A DNA stretch of 64,000 bases from Pegea sp. RAD2-039 (taxonomy: Eukaryota > Chordata > Thaliacea > Salpida > Salpidae): contig JAQGEQ010000078.1 of assembly GCA_034620365.1 (NCBI GenBank), positions 186,001 to 250,000 of the forward strand. The letters run 5' to 3'. Every line of letters starts with the position of its first letter. The stretch's first letter is position 1. Below the pieces are notes generated by a model. It was not told the origin of the DNA. It worked only from the letters and a program-made list of their open reading frames with translations, and made no database searches. Shown here in pieces: positions 9,904 through 21,682 of this stretch. The position numbers and the translations under genes are program-made.

Positions 9904-12900
9904 CTAACGAGAAGGATTGAACTTCACATAACCGCTTTCTGGACTTATCTCGTCCACAGTCATATAAACTGCATCTATTTGAAACAAATTTAAAACTTTA
10001 AAACTTTAAAAAAATAGTATGACAAAAAAAACCTTTAGGCGCTTAAAGGTTGACGTTTTCTGGTGGAAACTTCATTCTGTAAATATTTTATTAATTATAT
10101 ATACATTGCAAGAAAAGTTAATTAAATACTTTTGTTTTATTTTCATCACAATTCCAATAAATACCACTGTAGTGATTACTAGCAATATAATCAAAATGAT
10201 TATAACTACAACTTTCGAATCCAAACTACTTATCTTTCCATCCAGGGTTTCTGAAAACATTTTAACAACTTTTAATTATTTTCTCTTTTAATTTTAAAAG
10301 TATAAATAACAACTGAAATATGTTTATAAATGATTTATAATTTCCAAAATTCAGGATAAAATTGGTAATTTGCTTTAAAATATTAAAGAACTTTCAAAGT
10401 TCTACTGTTTAATACTTAACAAAGTATGATGAAATAATTTAACAAATATATTTGTAAAAATAACCATCAACGGTTTGCTACTTACCTTCTTTACACCGAA
10501 ATGATTCAGATTTCTCACCAAGATTTCCATCACAACTTTGTAAGCTAGCTTCAAATTCGAAATCGCTTTCATCATCTTCAACTTTGAACGAAAACATCAA
10601 AAAGTTCTTTTTAGTTTCAATAATAAGATTTTTATATTTGATGTCAGCTGTTCTGTTTTCTCCTTTCACATTGAAGACAGTTATCTGGATAAAAATGGTT
10701 TAAATACAAATAAGTTTTTATTTAAGCAAATCATGCAACATTATTTCAACTTTACGAGTAAATCAAACAGCAACGTTTTAAATATCCAATTTAAAAAAAT
10801 ATGTAAAATTTTATTGAGCCAACCTGAAACAAATCGTTGTCTACAATACTCTCTTGTTTGAGAAATTCTACTTGACAAATACTTTTTGCTGTAAGTGTGG
10901 ATCGATTGATTTTGATTTGAGTTGGTTTGACAGATTTGCTTGTCGCAAAAACCTTGTTAAGTTTGATCGGTTGTGACCAATATTTCGGAAGTAAGTTTAT
11001 CTACAAAGAAAAACTCTTTTGTTTCCAAATAGATTTTCAATATAAAATTATTGTAAGTTTAGGAAATGTGTTTAGTATAAAAATACTTTCAACATGACTT
11101 TGGCATTGATCAATAAAAGCATGAAGGTATAACTTTATTTTCTTATAAGCAATTCAACTAATGATAAGTATTTAGATTGTAACTTACATTCACTGAATAA
11201 TTTGTGTTTGCTTTTAGATTACTTATCCTTATGCTTGAACTGCTTAAATCAGTTTGTATTAATTGAAAGTTATTAACGTTTCCAGCTTCTAATACCGATA
11301 AATTGTAACTTAATGGTAAACTTGTGTATACCAAAAGATCAATAAGAAGCTCATTTAGTTTACAAACAGAATCTCTTTTGCTTACTTCCATAGTAGCAGC
11401 TGAAAATATTGTAACTTAGTATATCTAAACTTTCATCATTGTTGAGTTTTTCATAAAATCTTTTATTACTATGTTAGATTTTATTTATTTATTACATTTA
11501 ATTGTAAGTATTTAATCGTTCATCTTTATTTCAGGATTGTCAATATAACTTTCAACTGAAAATTCAAGTTTTGCAGATTGAGCATAAAACAAAGATAAGA
11601 TAAAAATGAAACAAATTTCAAATTTGTTTTTATTTTAATTTTATTTTATCTATGAAAGAACGAAATCAATAACAATAAAGATTCATCACCAGTATGGTAG
11701 TAACTACTTCCTGGGTACACTCTTATTTATAATCTATTAAGTACTCTATCAAAAACTGCGTAGGTAATCAACATTTTACCTTCAACTTCTAATTGTAGGT
11801 TCGCCAAAGTATTAACATTTCGTTTCAAAAAACAATTATATGTTCCTGCTTCTTCAGTTAAGACGTCCTTAAAACTGATTGTTGATATGAAATAATTTGC
11901 TTGTCGTTGATAAACTTGATGAACTGCTTTGTTATTGTCGTCAGTGACAATTGCTCGATTTCTGTTTTAAAAAACAAAATTTCTTGAACTTGTTTTTACG
12001 AATTTAGTTAATTGTTATTCGTTAAATATTTAAAGTTAGTTAACAACCTCAACCAAACTGATGTGTATTCAGAACCTCCAAAAACCACACATTGAACTTT
12101 TACTTCAGATCTTTCAATGTTTACTGATGTATTTGTCACAAATCCACTACCAGCTCCTTAATAAATAAAACACATTCTTGTTAAAGCTTTTTTATCTGGA
12201 ACTTAATTAACACGACTATACAAATTCATATGATTGCTTTTTAGTTTTTTTAGTTTCTTTAGTTTTTTTGATACTGCGTATTTTCAACTTACTATTCTCA
12301 CAAATAATTTTTTGTTTTTCTGAACATGATGAGTCAAACCAAAGTCCAAAAATATCCTTAATAACTTGTAAATCAACACATTTTTCACCAACGCCGTTTG
12401 GTTCATTTTCCCTCCAATTTTCGTAACTAAGTTCTTTTTTATCAGACCATTCCCATTTTTTATTATCTTCACCAATTTGATGTAATCCGATCCAAAATCC
12501 TTCGTGGTTAGGCTGCTTATAATCTGCAACTCGATATTCTTCAATTTGCTGTTTTATAAAATCTGTGTCGTTTTCGGTTTTAACATGAGCCAGAAATCCA
12601 TTATACTTGTTACAAGTTTCATTTGCTTGACTAATATCACAACACGTTTCAGGATAGAATGTGTAAACATTATTTCCGAAAGAAGCAAGTTTAGAAATCT
12701 TTTGATTAATTCCATCTTGACCCTCAAATAAAACTGCCGCTGAAAAAACAAATATTTATTCTGACAGAAATGTATTTCTTCTAACAAATCAAAATGTTTA
12801 AAAGTTATCTTAGTTGCTTGTGCTACAAAATGTCTATTTTGTCTTAAACGTAGTAAATAAATTTTATGAGCGAGAAAACTTTCAGTTATATAAGTTGTAT

Positions 12901-13189
12901 TTTATCTACATTTTCTCATGAAAGTCAGTTTCAAGTATTTTCCGGAAGTAAAAAAAAATTTTTTTTAATTTTTTTTTTATTAAATTTAGCTTAAATTTCT
13001 AATTTTTGGTTGAACAGAGATTTTTCTAATTATTTATGAGATAGTTAAAATCAAAATTTTAATATAATACTGATCAAAACAATAAAGTTTATTGAAAATT
13101 ATAAAATAAATTTAGTTTAAACACTACTGACCAGTTTGATGAAGAAGTATACTTAAAAACAATCTCCAAGATAGTTTCATCTTTTTCAT
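9904..13189 (-). CDS. C-type lectin / Ig-like transmembrane receptor, copy A (tail truncated)
   Basis: Minus-strand exons, 5' to 3': 13189-13132, 12739-12293, 12156-12048, 11961-11780, 11399-11188, 11000-10824, 10684-10486, 10250-10130, 10076-10033; an unused tail exon lies at 9974-9904. It encodes a signal peptide (starting MKKMKLSWRLFLSILLHQT), a C-type lectin domain with WIGL, a mannose-type EPN motif and a WFD...C ending, an Ig-like domain (EEAGTYNC), FN3-like beta-rich segments and a transmembrane helix (around VVVIIILIILLVITTVVFIG). In the next-to-last exon a TAA at 10045-10043 ends the protein at about 512 residues, where copy B reads Asn-Ile-Glu and continues to a tyrosine-containing tail. 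The tail exon itself is still open in copy A. Exon lengths up to the membrane exon are identical to copy B. Likely a cell-surface glycan- or partner-binding receptor; ligand unknown. Confidence 0.8.
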
Positions 13190-16100
13190 CTAATTTCAAT
13201 CAAATAAATTAATTTCTATAAATTCTAATTCTATAAAATGATTAAAAATAAATACTGTAAGGTGTTAATAGCGACAAATACTAAAAGATAATAAAGAATC
13301 TTTCTAATTTTTTCATTTAAAATGGTGTCAGACTTTTATCACCTTCATATAATTCTACGGCATTGGTAAATTTGAAATGCTGACAATTATACAGTCAGAA
13401 TTTAACCAAGTATAATCTTAGTAATAATGCTCTGCTAAAGGTTTCTTACCTTTCCAAATCCTAGCTAACATAATTCAAAATTGAATTATTAAAAACCTTT
13501 TTCAGAAAACATGTCTTAAAAATAGTCTTAAATTTGATGAATAAAGATGCTTAAAACTAGCCTGCATTCAACAAAGCATATCTTAAACTTGGTTTATAGG
13601 GTTAAAATTTGCTTCTTAGAAAAGACGCAGGGTTAATTCATAAGTAAATTTTAAATTAATTAAATTGTAAATCAAGAAAAATAAAGATTGTAACTAAAAC
13701 TATACATTTAAATAATTAATCGAGTAAACCAGTACTAGAAAAATATATTTATTCTACCTGACAAGTATACAATGTTTTAATCAAAAAGATATAAAACAAA
13801 TTGGTCACTTTGAGCTTATTTTATCAATATTATATCAACTTTTTGAAATATATTGAATTTTCAACAGCAAGATTAATGCTTTACATAATTAAAAGGATAT
13901 GACGAAGCTGCGAAGAAGGAAATAGCTCCATAAACGGTCTCAAAAATTAATTTTTAACTTTGTTATTATAGATAGGACACTGCTAGAAAAATAAACCTCC
14001 AGGTTGTGGTAACTAAATGGTAAACTTGTGTATACCATCAAATCAATAAGAAGCTCATTTAGTTTTCAAACAGAATCTCGTTTGTTTAGTTCCATACTAG
14101 CAGCTGAAATTATTTGTAATTTAGTTAATCTAAAATTTCATCATTGTTGAATATCTCAAAAAAATCTTTTATTATTATGTTACATTTAATTGTTAGCATT
14201 TAGACAAAGTTCAAACTTTAATATTTTTTTTCTCTGCAAAATACAATTGATTTAAGAATTAGTTCGATAAATATGAATAATCTTTTTTAAGTATAGAATC
14301 TAAAATATAGTTATCCCCTATCTATATTTAGACTTACCCTTAAACCAGCAAATGTTGTCACTTGCTGCAAAAAGAAATTTAAAAATACTTTATTTGTAAT
14401 CAATTTAATTTGTTTAAATTAATATGAAGTAAAAAGCTTTTATTATCTGATACCATCTAACCTTCTTCTTTACATTTGGCTGTTGCATTTGGTTCGCTAA
14501 AATGAATCGTGTATTTGGAATGATAAAGAAAACTTTCTGTAAAATCAATTGAAAAAATATTGAAAAATCGCAGGGTCAATTCATAAGTAAATTTTAAATT
14601 AATAATATTGTAAATCAAGAAAAATTAATATTGAAACAAAAACTAATCAATTAAATTATAATCGAGTAAACCAGTACTAGAAAAATTTATTTATTCTACC
14701 TGACAAGTATACAATGTTTTAATCAGAAAGATATAAAACAAATTGGAAATCTAATTTTTGGTTGAATCATTTATCACTATGAGCTTATATTATCAAAATT
14801 ATTTCAACTTTTTGAATTACATTATATTTTCAACAGCAAGATTAATGTTTTACTTAATTGAAAGGATTTGACAAATCTTCATATGTACGAAATAGATCCA
14901 TAAACAGTCTCCAACATTAATCTATAACTTTGTTATTAAGTGGGACACTGCCAGAAAAATAAACCTCCAGCTAGTGTCAAAACCTTTTTATTTTGTTAAA
15001 AGTTTCATTAGTTTACAGTGCGCTAAATGAAAAATTACAGTTTCTTCGTGTGTTACATTTTAGATTCAATTTAAATTTAATTTAATTTACATTTTGTTTA
15101 AAAAATATAATTGAATATCATGTATTAAACTTTAAATATAGTTTTAACATTTGAAAATATCGTTTTTTTTTAGAAACTTACGCATTTAACGCTCAAATTG
15201 AATGATCTATTATTTTAAAATAATCAACTACCTAACATTAGATTCCGTTCCTTCTTAAATTGTTAATTATTAAGTTAAATTTTCAAATAAAAATTTGAAG
15301 ATTATGAAATAAACATGGAAGTCGCATCTTGTATCTGATTGTAAGAATGAGGGTTGCATATCAACTGATGGTGTCAGTAGAATTGTCACTGTAGTCATTC
15401 ATCAATTGCATCAATCACTTATTAATGTGATTTTGGCGATTTTAAGCTTTTACTTAAGATTTTTTTATATTAATTAGATGTATTATGGTAAAGTTAACAT
15501 TTCTAAAACTGGTTAATTTAGCTATCACTTTCTCTCTCTCTCTTTCTTTTCTTAAATTCTTTTTATTCTTTTATATATAATTTGTCTTTTTTCTCTCATT
15601 CTACTTTTCTTATTTATCTTATCGCTTTCCTTATATCTATTATTATATCTATATGCAACAAGAAAGAATTTCCGGCAAAAGGGCAAGATGACTTGAAATC
15701 TGAGAATAAAGAAGGAAACCTTGTTCATCAGCATGAGGGTATCATGTTAGATCCCCCAACAAACTAATGGATTCCTTCTTCACGCTGTCATCTTCCCTAC
15801 CTCTGCATACAACGTTTCGTAAGGGATTTGCAAAGTCAATCTGCCAAGTTCCATCTCTGTGGTATTCACAGTTTTAAATATTGTTTCACATCTTTTTATT
15901 TGCTACGAGTAGTAAAGATTAAAAACTATTAATAATTTTGAACAATAATACGTGTTTGGGAGATTTTTGTCATTTTTGTAAAGATTTAACTTTTTAATGA
16001 TGATCTTCATCACATTTTTATTAATCAATAATTAGTTTAATATCTCTAACTTAACTTAAAATCACAAATTACTGGAAGGACAGAAAGCTCTTCACTATCT

Positions 16101-16281
16101 TTATTGAAACTTTCCTAACAAAAATTAACAAATGTATTAGCGGTCAATAAACTTAAACGATAAGATAGCCGGCTTATAAGAGATTTATATCCATAAATAT
16201 AATTATAATCTGGAAATTCTGAAACATGAAATAATTGCATAGATTTCTGTTATAAGATTTAATAATATTTTTTACTCTTTT
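13190..16281. other. Unit A spacer with receptor exon relics
   Basis: AT-rich spacer upstream of receptor A. It holds the receptor-exon relics described separately, a pyrimidine-rich run near 15525-15570, and a GC-richer block at 15655-15880 that is well kept in unit B. The 61-codon frame at 15582 begins with TTG, has no ATG, and is not accepted as a gene. Confidence 0.55.
14005..14560 (-). pseudogene. Relic exons of an older receptor copy (unit A)
   Basis: Positions 14007-14110 match the receptor's FN3-like exon (reverse reading starts MELNKRDSV) but carry an in-frame TGA where the intact gene has Cys. Positions 14462-14540, read in reverse, end in ..NATAKCKEE before a donor site, resembling the end of the exon at 10486-10684 (..SESFRCKE). 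They keep the orientation and order of the intact gene, so a diverged, dead copy once stood upstream of gene A. Confidence 0.7.
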
Positions 16282-16360
16282 TTATTTGCTGCAATCAGTT
16301 AAGAGTTATTTATTAAGGAGATTATTTATCCTGTGCAACTTAACTGATTGCAGCAAATAA
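16282..16360. repeat. Perfect inverted repeat at a deletion junction
   Basis: Two 22-base arms (16282-16303 and 16339-16360) are exact reverse complements around a 35-base loop. Unit B has only the left arm (around 27985-28006). The right arm sits exactly where unit A lacks about 480 bases present in unit B (28052-28530), so it appears to have been created during the deletion. Confidence 0.85.
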
Positions 16361-16830
16361 GAAGAAAAATCTGATGTAAGTTTCAAACTTTTTGTTTTGA
16401 TTGTTAACTATTTAATCAAGATAATGAAAATAAAAAATGCTTATTCATTTTATCTTTTACAGCGCTTTAACTGACTTAACAAGATGTAGTTCTGAAAGTA
16501 ACTTACAGGTGAATAATTGTAACAATTTTATTTACGAGAAGATTTTTACCATCTTTTCTATAAAGATCAGCTTAATAATAAAATGAAACATATTATGTAT
16601 TAAAAGCACAGTATGATAATCATTTTATAAATGTTTGTTTATTTGGATGTCTGTTGGTGAGTTTATCGAAGAACCAGCAGTAATTTATTTAAAGGATGAG
16701 CAATCAGTAAGATTTTAAAATTGTTTTGTGACCTTAGTAATATTTTGTTTAGCTTCAAAAATTAGCGACTTATAATTATTTGATGTTTCTACAATTAAAT
16801 TATAAAATATTTTTAATTTATAGAAATCAA
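16361..16830 (+). pseudogene. Decayed micro-exon gene, unit A
   Basis: Counterpart of the micro-exon series at 28476-29398. The first exon keeps only its last few codons after the deletion. The exon near 16464-16508 has one extra base and is frameshifted. Two middle exons are deleted. The exon near 16651-16710 has lost its acceptor AG (TTTGG instead of TTTAG). The last exon begins normally after TTTATAG at 16823 but then runs into diverged sequence and a repeat element. Confidence 0.7.
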
Positions 16831-16849
16831 ATTTAAAAAGATCTTGTGA

Positions 16850-17050
16850 TACGCTGGCAGATCTGTTGTTGACAGATTTAACAGATTTTTGTCAGCCGTC
16901 ATCTGAAGACAAAAGTTTCTATGAAAGCAAGAAGGAAAAGCTGAACCGCGAAAAACCCTTCCTACAGTTGCAGGGTCTTTTAGCTGTGATGAAGCTTTTC
17001 CTTCACAAACATAAAAACGGAAAACTTTTTTCATTTATTCAAAACTATTA
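16850..17050 (+). repeat. Short dispersed repeat, independent diverged copy
   Basis: Shares the GGCAGATCTGTTGT core, the following CAGATTT block and the GCTGAACC...CCTTCCTA region with 7405-7600 and 18655-18860, but differs clearly from both. It sits just after the decayed micro-exon series and may have interrupted it. Small frames inside it on both strands are not supported as genes. Confidence 0.65.
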
Positions 17051-17236
17051 GTAAGAATAATTGTGTTTGCGTTCATCTTTGGTTTGTTTTCTTTATAATT
17101 AGAATTAGTCATTTCTCTTGTTTTTAGAGCTTGAGGAAATATATTGGATTTACAGTCGATAATACTAAATAATTTTAACTATTCTGATTTTGTTGCAACT
17201 TACCTTTAGCAGTTAAAATTTTATTATTTATTTCAG

Positions 17237-17740
17237 ATGACTGATTCTATGATTTCAGGAAACCAAATGAAGCTTGTAGCTATAAAAGTGGATAACTTAC
17301 AGAAGGATAAGGTGATGTATCATTTTCGGGATATGTTTAGGATCCCTAATTTGTGTATTTAGAAGAAATCTTATTTTTGATTTTACTATATTTAAAGTAG
17401 ACAAGTTATCTTCTAATTAATTTATTTTATATTTAGCTGAGAAAGAAAACATGGAAGCAAAAATTATTCTTTAAAAGAGATAAAATTCCCCCTCAAGTTT
17501 GTATTAAATAATTTTCTTCAGCTTCTTACAATTACTTTATGATAATTTTGATTCTGAAAGAAGGTTTATTTTTTATTTTTCACAAGCAAAGTTAATTTGT
17601 GTAAGTATATATATTTAGCATAGTTCATTAAAATAATAAGATTAATATAGATTATTAAATTATTTAAACCGATTAGTAATATAAATGTTGAAACAAAGCT
17701 AACAAAAACTGAAACTAAACTTTCTAAAGAAAATATTCAG
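17237..17740 (+). CDS. Micro-exon series, three phase-0 exons
   Basis: Three splice-flanked blocks, 17237-17311, 17437-17496 and 17651-17740 (25, 20 and 30 codons), each start after a T-rich AG, end before GT, begin and end between codons, and have a length divisible by three. Joined, they read MTDSMISGNQ..., LRKKTWKQKLFFKRDK... and IIKLFKPISN... without stops. The product is lysine-rich and matches no family I know. They may be downstream exons of the micro-exon gene of unit A, or of a neighbour. No promoter or terminal exon could be identified. Confidence 0.45.
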
Positions 17741-18654
17741 GTGAGATAAACTCAGCAAATTAGATAGAATCAGATTTTACAACTTAAAAAAAGTTTTAGA
17801 ATTTAATTATTAACAGTTTTATTTTAAAATCTTCAAACTATTACAAAATTAAGAATCAAGATCTTCTATTCGAAAGTTCATTTCAAGAATCATCAAAATA
17901 TTCAAATAACTTGATTAACAAAATTATTTATACAAATTTTTTGTTACTTTTTGTGTAAAAACTTTTTTGCTTATTTTCATATGAAAAGTTTGTAATTACA
18001 AAATTCTGTTTGCGTGTAGATGTAATTCTAGAAGATTATTTTGATCAATTATCTGCAAGCATCAAGCAAAGCTGTCTCTTTAAATGTTTGCTTTTTTGTT
18101 TGATGTTTCAATAAAAGTGATGCGTTTTACTTGATGTGATTTTTATTAGTTTCTTTTGCTTTTTCATTTTGAGTAAATTTGCAGTAAAAACGTTTAAAAA
18201 TATTTCTTTTTTAACAGAAGCTATTTTATTTGCATAAACTCCATCTTGTTTAACCTAATTTCCATATGAAATATTGATTTATTTTTTACATTATTACAAA
18301 ATCTAAAAATAGGTAATAACAATTTATAAAGTTGAAATTCAACTATCGAAACATGTTGAAACGTAGAATAGTCAATAAATCAAAATATCGACAAAACAAT
18401 TTCAAAAATGAATTTATTTTCAAAAGATTGATTGGAAGAGTAAAATGATAAATAAAAATAAGCGTCAGTAGGTACTGCGAGTCAAGAAGTAAAAAGAATT
18501 AGTAAATAAAATTAATAAGTATTGGTTAATAGTAAAAGTATTGATTTTTTCGTATTAAAGTAGATAATAATCTATATTTATTTAGTAATAAACTTACAAT
18601 CAATAGAAATTTGTAAAAGTAAATTCTGATTTTTTTAATTCATAGAACTCAAAT

Positions 18655-18860
18655 GTGGAAGATCGTATGAGGGCTGGCAGATCTGTTGTCGACAGACTTA
18701 ACAAATTTCTGTTAGACGTCATACGAAGAAATAAATTTTGATGTAAGCGAGAAGGATAAACTGAACCATAAAAAGACCCTCCCTAAATTTATTGGGGTAT
18801 TTATTTGTGGTGAAGCTGTCTCTTCTTAGACTAAAAATGTAAAACGTTTTTTTTTATAAA
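18655..18860 (+). repeat. Short dispersed repeat, copy within unit B
   Basis: Near-identical to 7405-7600 because both belong to the duplicated unit; a few substitutions separate them. Confidence 0.7.
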
Positions 18861-19899
18861 TTGAAAAACTTACCTGTATAGTGGAAACCGAAGAACAAAA
18901 GCTAAGTAGACTCTAACATTACTTAAAACCAAACATAAATTTGTTGTTGCTACAATTTTTGGAAGCTGAATTGATAATGCCTAACTGAAATAAGTTGTTG
19001 CTAAAAATAAACAAAAATAAATGATTCAACCAATCACAATCCAGTAAAGTTTAGTGACCAAAATTAAAATTTTATTCTATTTTTCTTAATTTGCATTAAA
19101 CGTTTTATTATTTAAATAATTTCTTACTCTTTAAAATTTCTATTTTATTCACATTACCTTTTATATGATCTTAATTTCAATTATTCATTTTTGATTAATC
19201 AATTATAATACAAAAATTAATTACTCTAATTGAATTATCACACAGAATATTAAAAACAAATTATTCTACAAACATCTGATGTATAGTTTGCTTAGTCTTA
19301 GATTCTTGAAAATATTTTTGATTTAAGAGTCTCTCTAGATTTACTGGAAACCCTCCCTCAGTTTCGGAGCTTTAACAGTCTTATAGCAATGGAGGCCAAA
19401 ATCAAGATTTCGCCTATAGATGGCTCAAGATATGATTCATCTTCGCCATGGAGATGACAGTAGTAACTGGCAGCAAACAAATAACGTTTGTAAATGTGCT
19501 TTTATAAATTATCTCAATTTAATTAATCTTTAATATATATTATTCTATATTATATTATATAATTATATAGAATGTTTCAAAAAAATGAAAATGAAAAAGA
19601 ATTAGAGTTCATAAATGACAATTTATCAAGAATGTCATTAGAATCTTAAAATATAATTAGATTAACAAAAGTTTAAGGTCAGTTACGATTACTAAAGCCT
19701 TGTTGAAACTGTAGATGCTAATCAACACAGATGACTGTCTTGTTTCAATATTTGTACTTACAAAGGAGCTTGTTGAAGTCGAAAGATATTCAATTAAAGA
19801 TTAATATCTGAGTTTTCAGCTTCTCGCGGTTCCGACAGCTTTTCGGTAAACTTTCATATTTCCCTTCGAGTAAATAATAAACTTTTGATTGAAATTTCA

Positions 19900-20150
19900 A
19901 TCTTAATGCCCTAACTCAAATACAACCTAACACACAACTCAGAAATTAAAGATCGAGTATCGCCAGTAGTTCTTCACTGTACTTAATGAGATCTAGGAGC
20001 TCTTTCGACACCAACCAGGAGCAGCTACATCAGTACATCATAACCATGTTGGCATGTGTAGTGGAATGTTGTTACATCGGCAACAACTGAGTTTCAATCA
20101 TTTCTGGCGTATATGCAAATAGATTATGCATGGTCGTTCTCGGCTAATAC
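19900..20150 (+). repeat. Dispersed repeat relic, copy 2
   Basis: Diverged relative of the reverse complement of 3690-3960, with landmarks in the same order. No open frame is kept here. Confidence 0.55.
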
Positions 20151-20198
20151 AGACCATAAAAATTAAATTATATTTTTCAAAATTATTTTAATCTACAG

Positions 20199-20240
20199 GT
20201 TGAGTCTACTGAAGTTGATCTTGATATTAAAAATGATAAA
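20199..20240 (+). CDS. Single candidate micro-exon
   Basis: Forty-two bases between CTACAG and GTAATA, reading VESTEVDLDIKNDK in phase 0. Size, phase and acidic/lysine composition resemble the other plus-strand micro-exons, but it is isolated and could be chance. Confidence 0.3.
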
Positions 20241-21682
20241 GTAATAAATTGTTTTAACTGTTCTTATAAGCCAGTTTAGTTACGAAACTCTTTATGCAAA
20301 TTATGTTAAATCTGTTAAAAAGTTTTATTCAAAAAACTGCAAATCCAATTCACTACAAATAGTTTCTTGTGTAAATAAATTGCTTTTTTGTTTTTTAATT
20401 ATTGAAAGTTTTAAATTTGACTTCACTTAGTTTTCAACAAACAATATATAAACTCTCGTTAAGAAGCTTTCAAAGTCATTACAAAAGTTTTTATTGTATA
20501 TCTATTTATAAAGCTTTAAGTAAAAAAAAATATTGTTTGTACAAAGTCAGTAGTTATTAAAAGTGAAGGTTGTATGAGTTGTACAGAAATAAAAGTTAAT
20601 TGTACAAAATGTATAAATACTTTTTCTGCCTAATTTATTCTAAGTTTATTCCAACGATAATAATTGTATGAAAATTTGGATATCATAGAAAGCGTGTACA
20701 CCACCGAAACTTCTCGATTAACATTTTTTAAGAGAAATTCAAGCAAAAACTACCAAAAACTAAATAATTTTTTTCAAGTGTTATTTATTAAAAAGTTGTC
20801 ATTGGTAAGACACATTTCGTAAACGTTAAGAAATTATCTTTAAAATAAATACTCTTTTCTTCTGTTAGATTATCCAACACTACAGTAATTCCAAAGTTTT
20901 TTTGGAGGGCTTTTAAAGATCTTTGATTGTCGAAGATTTGGTTTTACAATGAAAGTTTTTTTGTTCTTTTCTAAGTTGCTGATTTACTAAAGCTGAAATG
21001 AAAAATTCACAAGAAAAAAATGTTGTTGTATCTTATATTTGGAGAGTTTTTATCAAACTTTATCAATTTCAGATTTTCCATTTGTGCTTTTGGTAAAATT
21101 GTAAACTTTAAATGTTTTGATGGTTGATGTGCTGATCTTACCTCAAATTAAATTACTTCTTTTGATATAAAGATTATTTTACAAAATATTATTTCATTTT
21201 TTTTTGTTCTGGAACTTTAAATACAATTTAATCAGTTCCTAAATACTCATATAATATGATGAACATAAAAGTTCTAATTAGAACTTCACTTCTGAACCCT
21301 ATGAGTAAAAATAGTAACAACTAGTAAGATATTTCTTTGTTTTCGTAATAAAAACGTTTATATGTTGAAATAGAATAAACTCTCATTTATTATTTTGCCA
21401 CTGACTTTCAATTTTAACTTTATAGTTTTTGTAGCATCTCATTAAAAGTTTGTTTCATTAAAATTAATATTATTGACTAAAAAGAAAACATAAAATGTTT
21501 CAAGAAGTCATTAGTTAAACTTTTATCCGTATGATTAATAAAATTAAAATTTTAATCGTGCATAAATTTTAGTAATTTCTTAAAATATTTACAATACATC
21601 TTTAATTTGCTCAAAAAGATATTAATCAATTTTCAATTTGTAATAATTTTAGTTTTAAAATAATAAATGCAAAGTGATCTTC

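Larger units (their letters stand above)
6593..16830. repeat. Tandem segmental duplication, unit A
   Basis: Aligns almost base for base with about 17852-29368. Blocks by eye: 6593-8270 with 17852-19528; 8896-9090 with 19565-19762; 9095-16345 with 20879-28050; 16362-16540 with 28531-28705; 16540-16830 with 29069-29368. Positions 8271-8895 occur only in A. Left edges give an offset of about 11.26 kb, so the units lie head to tail with unit B starting near 17850. Each unit carries one lectin-like receptor gene, relics of another, and plus-strand micro-exons. Confidence 0.92.
19763..20878. other. Insertion present only in unit B
   Basis: About 1.1 kb absent from unit A, flanked by sequence that continues smoothly in A at about 9090-9095. 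It contains the diverged copy of a dispersed repeat (19900-20150) and one splice-flanked 42-base block. I do not see clean terminal repeats or a target-site duplication, so it is either a composite insertion or ancestral sequence that unit A lost. Confidence 0.7.

Noticed and set aside
12504..12787. Frames on both strands over the lectin exon (and their twins at 24192-24475)
   Set aside because: They are shadows of the receptor's lectin exon in other frames.
15552..15767. Overlapping 60-codon frames on both strands, duplicated at 27253-27468
   Set aside because: The plus-strand frame starts with TTG and has no ATG. Conservation between copies is explained by the segmental duplication, and neither frame connects to splice sites convincingly.
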